From DATLAN01 sp035527455 (lineage in GTDB: Bacteria > Planctomycetota > Planctomycetia > Pirellulales > Thermoguttaceae), in assembly GCA_035527455.1 (NCBI GenBank), contig DATLAN010000205.1, forward strand, positions 1-12,775: a stretch of DNA of 12,775 nucleotides. The letters run 5' to 3'. Positions 1-6,438 of this stretch are shown here, piece by piece. Every line of letters starts with the position of its first letter. Positions within the stretch are counted from its first letter, which is position 1. Made by a program: the position numbers and the translations under genes. The notes under the pieces were generated by a model, which saw only the letters and a list, made by a program, of their open reading frames with translations, did not search any database and was not told the DNA's origin.

Positions 1-2
1 CC

Positions 3-56
3 ACCGCGTCCACTTTCGTCCCGGCCGACATGATCCGCGGCCAGGAGACACAATAG
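3..56 (+). CDS. Possible 3' tail of an upstream gene (partial)
   Basis: Reading the plus strand from base 3 gives 17 codons (TASTFVPADMIRGQETQ) and then TAG at 54-56. The third codon positions are mostly G or C, as in the real genes of this window, which is the only support. If real, it is the end of a gene that starts outside the window and converges on the beta-propeller gene at 113. The other two plus frames also stay open for part of this stretch, so this is a weak call and no function can be given. Confidence 0.3.
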   Translation, partial: TASTFVPADMIRGQETQ

Positions 57-112
57 TCAAAGACCTCGGCAACGGACACAAACGCCAACCTCACAAACTG
101 ACCCATTGAAAC

Positions 113-1423
113 TTAGTGCCGTTGGGGCTTGCCCTGACCTATGCGGACGTCGTAGCAGGCCAGGACGTCTTTGTGGCGGAGGTAGAGCTTGCCGTCGTGG
201 ATCACCGGGTGCGGCCAGGCGGGGCCGTCGCCCTGCACGGGCGTGAAGCTGCCCTTGACGCGGAACTCCTCGGGCGTGGCTTCGACCAGAAAGACCGGGC
301 CCTTGTCGTAGCGGAAGATCAGGTGGCCGTCGGCGTACAGCACGGCGGCCGACCCGCCCGCCGGAGCGCCCGGCTTCCAGGCGATCTGGCCGGTCAAGAA
401 GTTCATGCACACCGGGCCGCCGCTGTTCTGCCCGTCGCCGCCGTAGAGGTAATTGCCGATCAGCACCACGCCGCCGTGGTGGTTCTCGAATTCGCTGGGA
501 CCGTGAAAGTAAACCTCCTCGACGTCGAACGTCTCGCCGTTGCGCGTGAGTTTCAACAGCGCGCTGCCCGTCTTGTAGCTGGTGGTGACGAAGACGTGGT
601 TGCCGCGGACGATCGGCGTGGGGATGTTGGCGGTGCCGTTGGCGATGCGGTTGTAGCCCCAGAGGAACTTGCCGGTGTCGGCCGCGACGCCCACGGCGCC
701 GCGTCCGAGGATCTGGAGGTACTGCCGCACGCCGTCGATCTCCGCGACGATCATCGACGAGTAGCCGGCCCCGTCCTTTCCCCGGCTGCCGATATCCGGA
801 ATCCCGCACTTCCAGATCAGATCGCCGGTCGCCTTGTCCAGCGCCACGAACGTGGCCTCCGCACCGCCGGGCGTGCAGACGAGCTTCTCGCCGTCGATCA
901 GCGGCGACTCGCTGAACTTCCACATCGACATCATCTTGCCGCCGAAGTCCTCCGCGAAGCTCTTCCGCCAGCGGACCTCGCCGGTCGCCTTTTCCGCACA
1001 GACCAGGTCGCCGCTGGTGCCGATCACGTAGAGCAAGTCACCGTCGACGGTGGGCGTGCAGCGGGGGCCGTCATTGTGCGGCGGGCCGACGCGGGTCGCC
1101 CAGAGCCGCTGGTGGGTTTGCAGGTCGTAAGCCATGACGTACTGCGACTCGCCGTCGGCCGATTCCAGGTCGCCCATCGTGTAGAGCTTCCCGTCGACGA
1201 TCGAAACGCTCGCGTATCCGTTGCCCAGCCCTTCGATCTTCCAGAGCAGCTCCGGGCCGCCCTCGGGCCATTGGGACAACAGGCCCGTTTCCGGACAGAT
1301 GCCGTCGCCCTGGGGGCCGCGGAAGTGCGGCCAGTCGCCGACCGCGGCCATGGACGGACCAGCACAAGCGACGATCGCCAACGCGAAGACAGTGATGCCG
1401 AGAACAAGGATGGTGCGAAGCAC
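113..1423 (-). CDS. Exported PQQ-like beta-propeller repeat protein
   Basis: 436 residues, GTG start. The start is set by GGAGGAG seven bases upstream and by the signal peptide that follows it directly (MLRTILVLGITVFALAIVAC). Residues 17-20 (IVAC) fit a lipobox, so it may be a lipoprotein anchored at Cys20. A type I cleavage near Ala26-Ala27 is the alternative. The mature protein opens with GDWPHFRGPQGDG and repeats blades with motifs such as DGKLYT, VDGDLLYVIG, LVCAEKATGEVRW and TFVALDKATGDLIWK, typical of PQQ/BamB-like propellers that are abundant in planctomycetes. The presence of the fold does not prove PQQ binding or enzymatic activity, and I cannot name a substrate. It acts outside the cytoplasmic membrane. 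The last ten codons overlap a REP-like palindrome (121-142), so the C-terminus may be repeat-derived. It is transcribed divergently from the DMT transporter. Confidence 0.88.
   Translation of the reverse strand: MLRTILVLGITVFALAIVACAGPSMAAVGDWPHFRGPQGDGICPETGLLSQWPEGGPELLWKIEGLGNGYASVSIVDGKLYTMGDLESADGESQYVMAYDLQTHQRLWATRVGPPHNDGPRCTPTVDGDLLYVIGTSGDLVCAEKATGEVRWRKSFAEDFGGKMMSMWKFSESPLIDGEKLVCTPGGAEATFVALDKATGDLIWKCGIPDIGSRGKDGAGYSSMIVAEIDGVRQYLQILGRGAVGVAADTGKFLWGYNRIANGTANIPTPIVRGNHVFVTTSYKTGSALLKLTRNGETFDVEEVYFHGPSEFENHHGGVVLIGNYLYGGDGQNSGGPVCMNFLTGQIAWKPGAPAGGSAAVLYADGHLIFRYDKGPVFLVEATPEEFRVKGSFTPVQGDGPAWPHPVIHDGKLYLRHKDVLACYDVRIGQGKPQRH
121..142. repeat. Degenerate family C palindrome at the end of the beta-propeller gene
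   Basis: GTTGGGG-CTTG-CCCTGAC-CTAT resembles the inverted form of the family C unit at 12666-12687 and can pair as RNA with two G-U pairs. It lies in the last codons of the minus-strand gene and encodes IGQGKPQ near the C-terminus. Confidence 0.45.
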
Positions 1424-1478
1424 GGTGGATCTCCTCCGGGGTGGTATGGGGTTGGGGTCGTTTCAGGTTGGAAAACCG

Positions 1479-1507
1479 ATTATGTCTTGCCCGATTCGCG
1501 GCGTCAA
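1479..1507 (-). promoter_or_regulatory. Sigma70-type promoter of the beta-propeller gene
   Basis: On the minus strand, TTGACG (1507-1502) is followed by a 17-base spacer and CATAAT (1484-1479). Each hexamer is one base off consensus. Transcription would start near 1472, giving a leader of about 49 bases with the GGAGGAG ribosome site. The position fits well; there is no experimental support. Confidence 0.6.
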
Positions 1508-1530
1508 GCGAGTTCGGATCGGGTGTCGGA

Positions 1531-1654
1531 GCGAGCCGCGGGGCTTGTTTTTCTCCCGCGCGAGCCGCGGGGCTTGTCCCCGCGCGATCAGCGATGGTAG
1601 TGGCAACGCCGGTTTCCCGGGCATACCTCGCGGGGACGAGCCCCGCGGCTCGCG
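1531..1654. repeat. REP-like palindrome cluster, family A (REPIN-like)
   Basis: There are three copies of one unit whose core is CGCGGGG-CTTGT-CCCCGCG (7-bp stem, 5-base loop) preceded by GCGAGC. Copy a (1531-1548) holds only the first 18 bases. Copy b (1559-1586) is complete. Copy c (1629-1654) is complete but inverted, matching b at 25 of 26 positions across a 44-base spacer. The inverted pair b/c has the layout of a REPIN (two REPs facing each other). It lies between the divergent beta-propeller and DMT genes. A fourth copy lies inside recQ at 12327-12353 and matches b exactly over 27 bases. The REP/REPIN label is by structure; no transposase of the RAYT type is in the window. Confidence 0.8.
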
Positions 1655-1709
1655 GTGCGATGCGGATTTGCAAGAGAGGCCCTGTCCTGCACTTGGTCGA
1701 GGCATTATA

Positions 1710-2744
1710 ATGGGCGGTGTGAATCGCCAACCTTCCCACTCCCCCGCCCGACGGTCGGGCTCCGGCCTGTTCGGACTCAGCCCCGCGCTCACTGGAACCG
1801 CCTGTTGCGTCGTTTCCGCCCTGGGTTATACCGGGGCGAACATCTGCATGCGCGCCCTGGCCGATCATAGCCACGCCTTGCCCGAACACCAAAGATTGAG
1901 CTGGGCGATGTGGGTGATCTTCAACAAGGAACTGGTGACGGTCGCGGTCGTCGGGCCGTGGTTGTTGTGCCGGGCGTTCCGCCGATTGCCGCTCCTTTCG
2001 TCGCGCCGGGCGCTGGCCGCGCTGATCCTGGTCGGGCTGGCCGTCCAACTGGGGGCCAACGTGCCGGTGCAATGGGCTCTGGAGAAAGTCGGCCTGGCCA
2101 TCGTCGTGCCCGTCATCTTCGGCGTCATGCTCATGGCCAGCGCGGTGCTGGGATTCCTCTTTCTCAAGGAACGGCTGGCGCGGCGGTCCACGCTGGCCAT
2201 CGGGCTGTTGGTCGCGGCGGTGGCGATTCTGGGAATGGCCGCCAAGGAAGCCGGCAAGCCGACCGACGTCGGTAGCTTCCGCCTGCTTGCTTTGGGGGTC
2301 GGGGCCGCCTGTTTGGCCGGCGCTATCTATGCCTGTCTGACGACCACGATCCGCCACGTGGTCACCCGCGCCATGCCGCCCAGCGTCATCGTGTTCACGA
2401 CCACGGTCATGGCCGTGCTGAGCTTGGGCCCCTTGTGCGTCTCTCGACTGGGAACCGAGCAACTGCTGAGCACCACCGGGCCGCAGCTCGCGTGGATGTA
2501 CGCCGCCGGAATCCTCAACCTGATCGCCTTCCTGGCGATCACCAAGGGGCTGCAACTGACCACCGTCGTCCACGTCAGCGTGCTCAACGCCTCCCAGGTA
2601 GCCATGGCCGCCGTGGCCGGGCTCGTGTGGTTCGGCGAACCGGCCACCGGCTGGCTGACGGCGGGCGTGATCGCGACGATCGTCGGCGTCATGATCTACC
2701 GCCCCCCTTTCGAGAGCGAATTGCCTGCGGATCAGCACGTGTGA
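1710..2744 (+). CDS. EamA/DMT-superfamily membrane transporter
   Basis: 344 residues from ATG 1710, which has GAGG seven bases upstream. The open frame continues upstream to 1221 but crosses the REP cluster and has no transporter features there. The protein is strongly hydrophobic from about residue 25 with roughly nine to ten membrane segments. It shows two EamA-like halves: the first ends with ...LGFLFLKERLARRS...GLLVAAVAILG (about residues 120-165), the second with ...AGLVWFGEPATGWLTAGVIATIVGVMI (about 292-330). The LKER and FGEP motifs are the typical Glu-containing ends of EamA repeats. Members export or import metabolites or amino acids across the cytoplasmic membrane; the substrate cannot be told from sequence. 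TATAAT at 1706-1711 overlaps the start codon. If that were the -10 box, the message would start near the in-frame GTG at 1719 and be leaderless. Confidence 0.85.
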   Translation: MGGVNRQPSHSPARRSGSGLFGLSPALTGTACCVVSALGYTGANICMRALADHSHALPEHQRLSWAMWVIFNKELVTVAVVGPWLLCRAFRRLPLLSSRRALAALILVGLAVQLGANVPVQWALEKVGLAIVVPVIFGVMLMASAVLGFLFLKERLARRSTLAIGLLVAAVAILGMAAKEAGKPTDVGSFRLLALGVGAACLAGAIYACLTTTIRHVVTRAMPPSVIVFTTTVMAVLSLGPLCVSRLGTEQLLSTTGPQLAWMYAAGILNLIAFLAITKGLQLTTVVHVSVLNASQVAMAAVAGLVWFGEPATGWLTAGVIATIVGVMIYRPPFESELPADQHV

Positions 2745-2759
2745 GGGGCGGCCACTCGG

Positions 2760-2789
2760 TTGACCACTTGGGATTTCTCAGGATAGAAT
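2760..2789 (+). promoter_or_regulatory. Sigma70-type promoter for the E1-like/MoaD-like pair
   Basis: TTGACC (2760-2765), an 18-base spacer and TAGAAT (2784-2789) lie 15 bases after the DMT stop codon. Both hexamers are 5/6 matches. The expected start near 2796 falls just before the repeat element at 2799-2969, so the whole element would be transcribed in a leader of about 207 bases ahead of ATG 3003. Confidence 0.5.
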
Positions 2790-2798
2790 AGATTCTTT

Positions 2799-2969
2799 GT
2801 CGGCACTAAACGGTTTTCGACACCCGGTTGCGGTAAACTCTGGGGTGGCACGCCCTGAGGAACGAAGGGCGTGGTACCTCGGGAAACACGCCCTTCGTTC
2901 CTCAGGGCGTGCCACCCACCGTGACATCCCAGACGTAATGCGAAACCGCCGAAGAACCGTTTGGTGCCA
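2799..2969. repeat. MITE/REPIN-like element, family B, copy 1
   Basis: A perfect 31-bp inverted repeat (arms 2843-2873 and 2887-2917, 13-base loop) is the core. Each arm is itself palindromic: CACGCCCT, nine bases, AGGGCGTG. Outside it lie imperfect terminal inverted repeats, GGCACTAAACGGTTTT (2802-2817) and AGAACCGTTTGGTGCC (2953-2968), pairing at 14 of 16 positions. A second copy at 9582-9714 shares both arms exactly and flanking sequence on both sides, which defines the element beyond the hairpin. No target-site duplication is evident. The element encodes no protein; the ORFs that run through it are by-products of its composition. Confidence 0.8.
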
Positions 2970-3002
2970 GGAAATCCGCTACCCACCTGGAGTTCATGCC
3001 CC

Positions 3003-3764
3003 ATGCCCGATACGGAATTGTCGCCCGAGGAACTCACCCGTTACGCACGACAGATCGGCCCGGGCGTGCTCAGCCCCGAAGGGCAGTTGCGGCTGAAGAA
3101 CTCCACGGCCTTGGTGACCCGCGTGGGCGGCATGGGCGGGCCGGCGGCGCTGGCGTTGGTCATGGGCGGCGTGGGCCGGGTGATCATCGCCCATGGGGGT
3201 GAGTTGATCTCGCCCGACTTGAATCGCCAGGTGCTCGGGTGCGAAACGGTGCTCGGGCAGCCCCGCGCGCCGCACTTCGCCGAGTACCTCCGCTCGATGA
3301 ACCAGTACGTCACCGTCGAAGCGATCGACCACGAACCGGACGACGACGAGGCGCGGGAACTCGCCCGGCGGGTGGACGTCATCCTCTCGTGTCCGCCGGG
3401 TTTCGAGGAGCGGATGCGTCTGAATCGAGCGGCCGTCGAAGCCGGCGTGCCGATGATCGACGCCGCGCAATGGGGAGCGACCGGCACGCTGATGGTGATC
3501 GATCCCGGGCGAACGGCGTGCCTGCGGTGCGTGTATCCGGAAGATCCTCCGTTCGAAGCGATGTTTCCGGTGCTGGGCGGGATCTCGGCGGCCATGGGGG
3601 CGTTGGCTTCGCTCGAGGCGGTCAAGATTCTCTCGGGGATGGGCCGCCCCATGTTCGGCCAGTTGTGGATGATCGACTCGTACCAGGGTCGCACGTCGAT
3701 CGTCGAGCTACAGCGCGACCCGAATTGCCCCTGTTGTGGATCGCAAGGGGCTGTCCAAGAATGA
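3003..3764 (+). CDS. MoeB/ThiF/HesA-family E1-like protein with substituted active-site residues
   Basis: 253 residues from ATG 3003, with GGAG ten bases upstream; the longer frame from TTG 2961 starts inside the repeat and is rejected. Family marks: TRYARQIGP (12-20), a glycine-rich nucleotide loop VGGMGG (41-46), DLNRQ (72-76), GQPR (85-88), and two zinc pairs, C173/C176 and C242/C245. Family members adenylate the C-terminal glycine of a small ubiquitin-like protein. Against MoeB from memory, Arg73 is kept (R75), but Asp62 falls at A63/H64, Lys86 at R88 and Asp130 at P132 (SCPPG replaces DCTDN). Normal adenylation is therefore doubtful. It is followed 38 bases later by a MoaD-like gene, its expected partner. 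Such E1-like/MoaD-like pairs are known beside tungsten aldehyde oxidoreductase genes, but no such enzyme is visible here. Confidence 0.85.
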   Translation: MPDTELSPEELTRYARQIGPGVLSPEGQLRLKNSTALVTRVGGMGGPAALALVMGGVGRVIIAHGGELISPDLNRQVLGCETVLGQPRAPHFAEYLRSMNQYVTVEAIDHEPDDDEARELARRVDVILSCPPGFEERMRLNRAAVEAGVPMIDAAQWGATGTLMVIDPGRTACLRCVYPEDPPFEAMFPVLGGISAAMGALASLEAVKILSGMGRPMFGQLWMIDSYQGRTSIVELQRDPNCPCCGSQGAVQE

Positions 3765-3802
3765 ATCCGCCGTTTTGACAGCCCCCGAGGAGCCGACCGC
3801 CC

Positions 3803-4063
3803 ATGAAGATACGCCTGATGATCTCCGGCAGGAACTACGACGTTGCCGACGCGCTGCCCGAAGAACTCGCGCTGCCCGACGGGGCCTCGATCGACGATGC
3901 CCTGCAGCACGTGGCCGGGCTTCTTCCCCGCGACCGACAACTGCCGGACAGTTGCCTTCTGGCCGTCTCGGGAACGCATCTGGGAACGCTGCGCAATCAC
4001 AAGCCCCACGCGCTTCGCGACGGCGACGAGCTGGTCGTGATCGCCCCGGTCGCCGGCGGATAG
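3803..4063 (+). CDS. MoaD/ThiS-like sulfur-carrier protein
   Basis: 86 residues, ATG 3803 with GAGGAG ten bases upstream. It starts MKIRLMISG and ends DELVVIAPVAGG, with the C-terminal Gly-Gly that is activated and thiocarboxylated in MoaD and ThiS. The size and the pattern LPDGASIDDALQHV then GDELVVIAPVAGG fit the beta-grasp fold of this family. The likely role is sulfur donor in molybdopterin synthesis or in a related tungsten-pterin, thiazole or thiolation pathway. Cotranscription with the E1-like gene directly before it (38-base gap) is likely, and the nearby modABC favours a Mo/W link by inference. Its stop is one base from the stop of the convergent chrA-like gene, so no separate terminator fits between them. 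Confidence 0.85.
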   Translation: MKIRLMISGRNYDVADALPEELALPDGASIDDALQHVAGLLPRDRQLPDSCLLAVSGTHLGTLRNHKPHALRDGDELVVIAPVAGG

Positions 4064-4064
4064 C

Positions 4065-5267
4065 CTACATCGAGTACAACAGGCTGCCGGCGACGGCCCC
4101 GGCCAGCACGAGCCAGGCGGGCGCGACTTTCCAGCGCAGGAGCACCGCCGTGGCCACTGCGGCGATCAGCCAGGCGGGCCAATCGATCAGCGTGGCGCGG
4201 CCGAGCGTGACGGTGACCGACGCCATCAGGCCGATCGAGGCCGCCGTCACCGCGTCGAGGAACAACGACGCGGTCGGCGAGTTGCGCAACTTGGGGATCA
4301 ACGGATTGACCGCCGCCACGAACAGAAAACACGGCAGCAGGATTCCCGACGTGGCAACCGCGGCCCCGGGAATTCCGCCGACGATGTAACCGACGAACGT
4401 GGCGGTCGAGAGCATCGGCCCGGGCGTGAGTTGCCCGATGGCCACCGCGTCGATCAACTGCTCGGCGTTGAGCCAGCCGTATTGGTCCACCAGCCCGCCT
4501 TCCAGGTAGGCCACCAGGACGTACCCGCCGCCGTAGAGCACGGCGCCGACCTTGAAGAAGAACAGGCCCAGTTTCCAGAGGGAGAAGGAAGCGGACGCCG
4601 CACAGGCCGCCGTGCCGGTCGCCACCACGGTCGCCGACGCGTAAGCAACTCCAGGCGTTCCCGCCACGGTTGCCGCCGCCAAGATACCGGCCGTCTTGTT
4701 CTTCGCCGGAGGGACACCGGTCCGCATCCAACGCAACAGAATCACGCCGAGCAAACTCGCCACGACGAGGATAATCACCTCATCGCTCTTGCCGAAGATC
4801 GCCCGGGATCCGAACACCGCCGCGACCACGCCCGCGCCGATCAGCCCCAGCGGCCAGGTCCTGAGCGACTTCCTTCCCAGCCGCCCAAGGGCACAGAGGA
4901 TAATGGCCAGCACGACCGGTTTGATGCCCCAGAGGAACGGCTTGACCCGGGGAATATCTCCGTACTCGACGTAGCTGTAAGCGAACGCGGCGGTGATCAA
5001 GACGGCCGGCAAGGAGAAGCACAAGCCGGCGACGATCGATCCGATCAGGCCCGCCCGGCGATAGCCGATGTGGTTGGCCATTTCCACGGCGTTGGGCCCG
5101 GGGATCAGGTGGGTGGCAGCGAAGAGATCGAGGAACTGTTCGTGCGAGAGCCATCGGCGGCGCTCGACGGCCTCGGTTTCCATGTTGGCGATGTGGGCGG
5201 CCGGACCGCCGAAGCTGATGGTGCCCAGCTTCAGGAAGAGTCTCGCGATTTCCCACAATTTGCGCAT
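4065..5267 (-). CDS. chrA: Chromate transporter (CHR family, two-domain ChrA)
   Basis: 400 residues, start ATG 5267 with AGGA eight bases upstream. It has the two homologous halves of long-chain CHR proteins. The N-half shows KLGTISFGGPAAH (about 13-25) and HLIPGPNAVEMANHIGY (about 53-69). The C-half shows FKVGAVLYGGGYVL and IGQLTPGPMLSTATFVGY. Each half is followed by hydrophobic segments, and a less conserved linker with charged residues (RTGVPPAKNK) joins them. CHR proteins export chromate across the cytoplasmic membrane by proton exchange; other oxyanions are possible for individual members. It converges on the MoaD-like gene and diverges from modA, which places it inside a group of oxyanion-related genes. 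The family call is firm; the substrate is not proved. Confidence 0.92.
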   Translation of the reverse strand: MRKLWEIARLFLKLGTISFGGPAAHIANMETEAVERRRWLSHEQFLDLFAATHLIPGPNAVEMANHIGYRRAGLIGSIVAGLCFSLPAVLITAAFAYSYVEYGDIPRVKPFLWGIKPVVLAIILCALGRLGRKSLRTWPLGLIGAGVVAAVFGSRAIFGKSDEVIILVVASLLGVILLRWMRTGVPPAKNKTAGILAAATVAGTPGVAYASATVVATGTAACAASASFSLWKLGLFFFKVGAVLYGGGYVLVAYLEGGLVDQYGWLNAEQLIDAVAIGQLTPGPMLSTATFVGYIVGGIPGAAVATSGILLPCFLFVAAVNPLIPKLRNSPTASLFLDAVTAASIGLMASVTVTLGRATLIDWPAWLIAAVATAVLLRWKVAPAWLVLAGAVAGSLLYSM

Positions 5268-5288
5268 CGAGGGGTTCCTTGCCCGATC

Positions 5289-5316
5289 ATTTTGGGTGCT
5301 GTCTGCGTTCTGTCAA
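5289..5316 (-). promoter_or_regulatory. Sigma70-type promoter of the chromate transporter gene
   Basis: On the minus strand a perfect TTGACA (5316-5311) is followed by a 16-base spacer and CAAAAT (5294-5289, 4/6). Transcription would start near 5282, leaving a short leader that just includes the AGGA ribosome site. The -35 box is the stronger half of the evidence. Confidence 0.5.
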
Positions 5317-5415
5317 GGCAAAGGGGCCGTCGAAAAGGCCGATACTGGGGGGGGTTTCCCCCGGGTGGTCGTCGGTTATCCTGTAGTAAAGTAGTCGAAG
5401 TGCAAACGTTGGCAA

Positions 5416-5546
5416 CCACCGAAACACCGGTGGGGCTGGGAATCGTGCGGTTCCGGGGCTAGGGGCTGGGGATTCGGGGAGTCGACGTTCCGTTTCCCGA
5501 GACCCGAGCCCCCAATCCCGAGTCCCGGCCACCTTTTTCAGTGGCC
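5416..5546. repeat. Palindrome-rich upstream region of modA
   Basis: This part of the 325-base chrA-modA gap holds three structures. CCACCG (5416-5421) pairs with CGGTGG (5428-5433). An imperfect inverted repeat runs from about 5454 to 5526 and is built from GGGNCTNGGG-like units; similar G-rich units occur at 9564-9586. GGCCAC (5527-5532) pairs perfectly with GTGGCC (5541-5546). I see no ModE-type operator (ATCGCTATATA-like) and no convincing -10/-35 pair for modA. No gene is supported between 5268 and 5592. Confidence 0.5.
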
Positions 5547-5592
5547 ATCGTGCTGGGTTTGCAGTTAAAGTAACGGTATTCGTGGAGAGAAC

Positions 5593-6393
5593 ATGAGACA
5601 AGGAAACGTTTGGCCGAATGCGACGTTGTTGCTGGTCGCCGTGGGCCTTTTCGGCTGCAGCGAGAAGCCGGAGGAAAAGGTGGTGGTCTTCGGCGCGGCC
5701 AGCACCACCAACGCCCTGAACGAGATCAAGCAGCGGTTCGCCGAAGAGCACGGCGTCGAGGTGCAGGTCAGCTACGCCTCTTCCTCGACGCTTGCCCAGC
5801 AGATCTTCAACGGCGCCGAGGCCGACGTGTTCATCTCGGCAGACGTCCGCTGGGCCGACTATCTGGACGAGAAAGGCATGGTGGAGCGTCGCCGGGAATT
5901 GCTGGGGAACCGGCTGGTGATCGTCGTGCCGGCCGATTCGACCATCGACGTGCGAGGGCCGGCCGACTTGTTGGCCGCGGAGATCGAACACGTGGCGCTG
6001 GGCGATCCGGACGCCGTGCCGGCCGGCGTCTACGCCAAAGAGGCCCTGTCGAAACTGGGACTGTGGGAACAGGTGAAGGACAAGGTGGTGGCGGGTGCCG
6101 ACGTGCGGCAGGCCCTGATTTACGTGGAAACCCGCGCCGCTGAAGCCGGGATCGTCTACGGCAGCGATGCGGCCATCACCGATAAGGTCAAGGTCGCCGT
6201 GGAGATTCCCGCCGAACTCACCCGGCCGATCCGGTATCCGGCAATGTTGCTCAAGCACGGAGCGGAGAACCCGGCCGCCGCCGCGTTCTACGAGTATTTG
6301 TCATCGCCGGCGGCCGCCGCTATCTTCAAGAAACACGGCTTTGCCGTCGACGACGACGTGCCGGAAAAGCGAGTTGGGCCGGGGATTCTCTGA
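5593..6393 (+). CDS. modA: Molybdate/tungstate ABC transporter, substrate-binding lipoprotein ModA
   Basis: 266 residues, ATG 5593 with GGAG five bases upstream. The N-terminus is a lipoprotein signal: hydrophobic residues 11-20 and lipobox LFGC with Cys22 as the acylated residue. The mature part shows ModA landmarks: VVVFGAASTTNALNEI, VSYASSSTLAQQIFNGAEADVFISAD..WADYL, LGDPDAVPAGVYAKEAL, AGADVRQAL and EAGIVYGSDA. These correspond to the regions that bind the oxyanion in characterised ModA proteins (two Ser sites, an Ala, a Val, and the Tyr of GIVYGSDA). It captures molybdate or tungstate outside the membrane and delivers it to ModB. The two anions cannot be told apart from sequence. First gene of modABC, divergent from chrA. 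A perfect hairpin overlaps its stop codon. Confidence 0.93.
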   Translation: MRQGNVWPNATLLLVAVGLFGCSEKPEEKVVVFGAASTTNALNEIKQRFAEEHGVEVQVSYASSSTLAQQIFNGAEADVFISADVRWADYLDEKGMVERRRELLGNRLVIVVPADSTIDVRGPADLLAAEIEHVALGDPDAVPAGVYAKEALSKLGLWEQVKDKVVAGADVRQALIYVETRAAEAGIVYGSDAAITDKVKVAVEIPAELTRPIRYPAMLLKHGAENPAAAAFYEYLSSPAAAAIFKKHGFAVDDDVPEKRVGPGIL

Positions 6394-6409
6394 ATTCTTG
6401 CGAATTCAG
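6390..6409 (+). other. Perfect intercistronic hairpin between modA and modB
   Basis: CTGAATTC (6390-6397), loop TTGC, GAATTCAG (6402-6409): an 8-bp perfect stem that includes the modA stop codon TGA (6391-6393). No T-run follows, so it is not a typical intrinsic terminator. A role in protecting the modA message or reducing modBC translation is inference, by analogy with hairpins after binding-protein genes of other ABC operons. Confidence 0.6.
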
Positions 6410-6438
6410 CTACAAGATTACCGCAAAGACGCCGCTTG

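Noticed and set aside
116..1600. Long plus-strand frame opposite the beta-propeller gene
   Set aside because: The minus-strand gene has a signal peptide, ribosome site, promoter and recognisable blades; the plus frame has none and runs on into the REP cluster.
1531..1654. CRISPR array
   Set aside because: Units are palindromic, occur in both orientations and have irregular spacing; no cas genes are nearby.
1071..2738. 555-residue minus-strand frame across the REP cluster and the transporter
   Set aside because: Rich in Gln/Asp/Arg/His with no domain, antisense to a clear membrane protein.
2961..3002. N-terminal extension of the E1-like protein from TTG 2961
   Set aside because: It begins inside the terminal repeat of element B, and ATG 3003 has a ribosome site and matches the family's N-terminus.
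2797..3096. Small ORFs in and around element B (and similarly at 9536-9837)
   Set aside because: Shared peptides between the two places come from the shared DNA repeat, not from a protein family.
5268..5592. ModE operator or molybdenum-cofactor riboswitch ahead of modA
   Set aside because: No TATA-rich dyad of the ModE type and no recognisable conserved riboswitch core; only G/C-rich repeat hairpins are seen.
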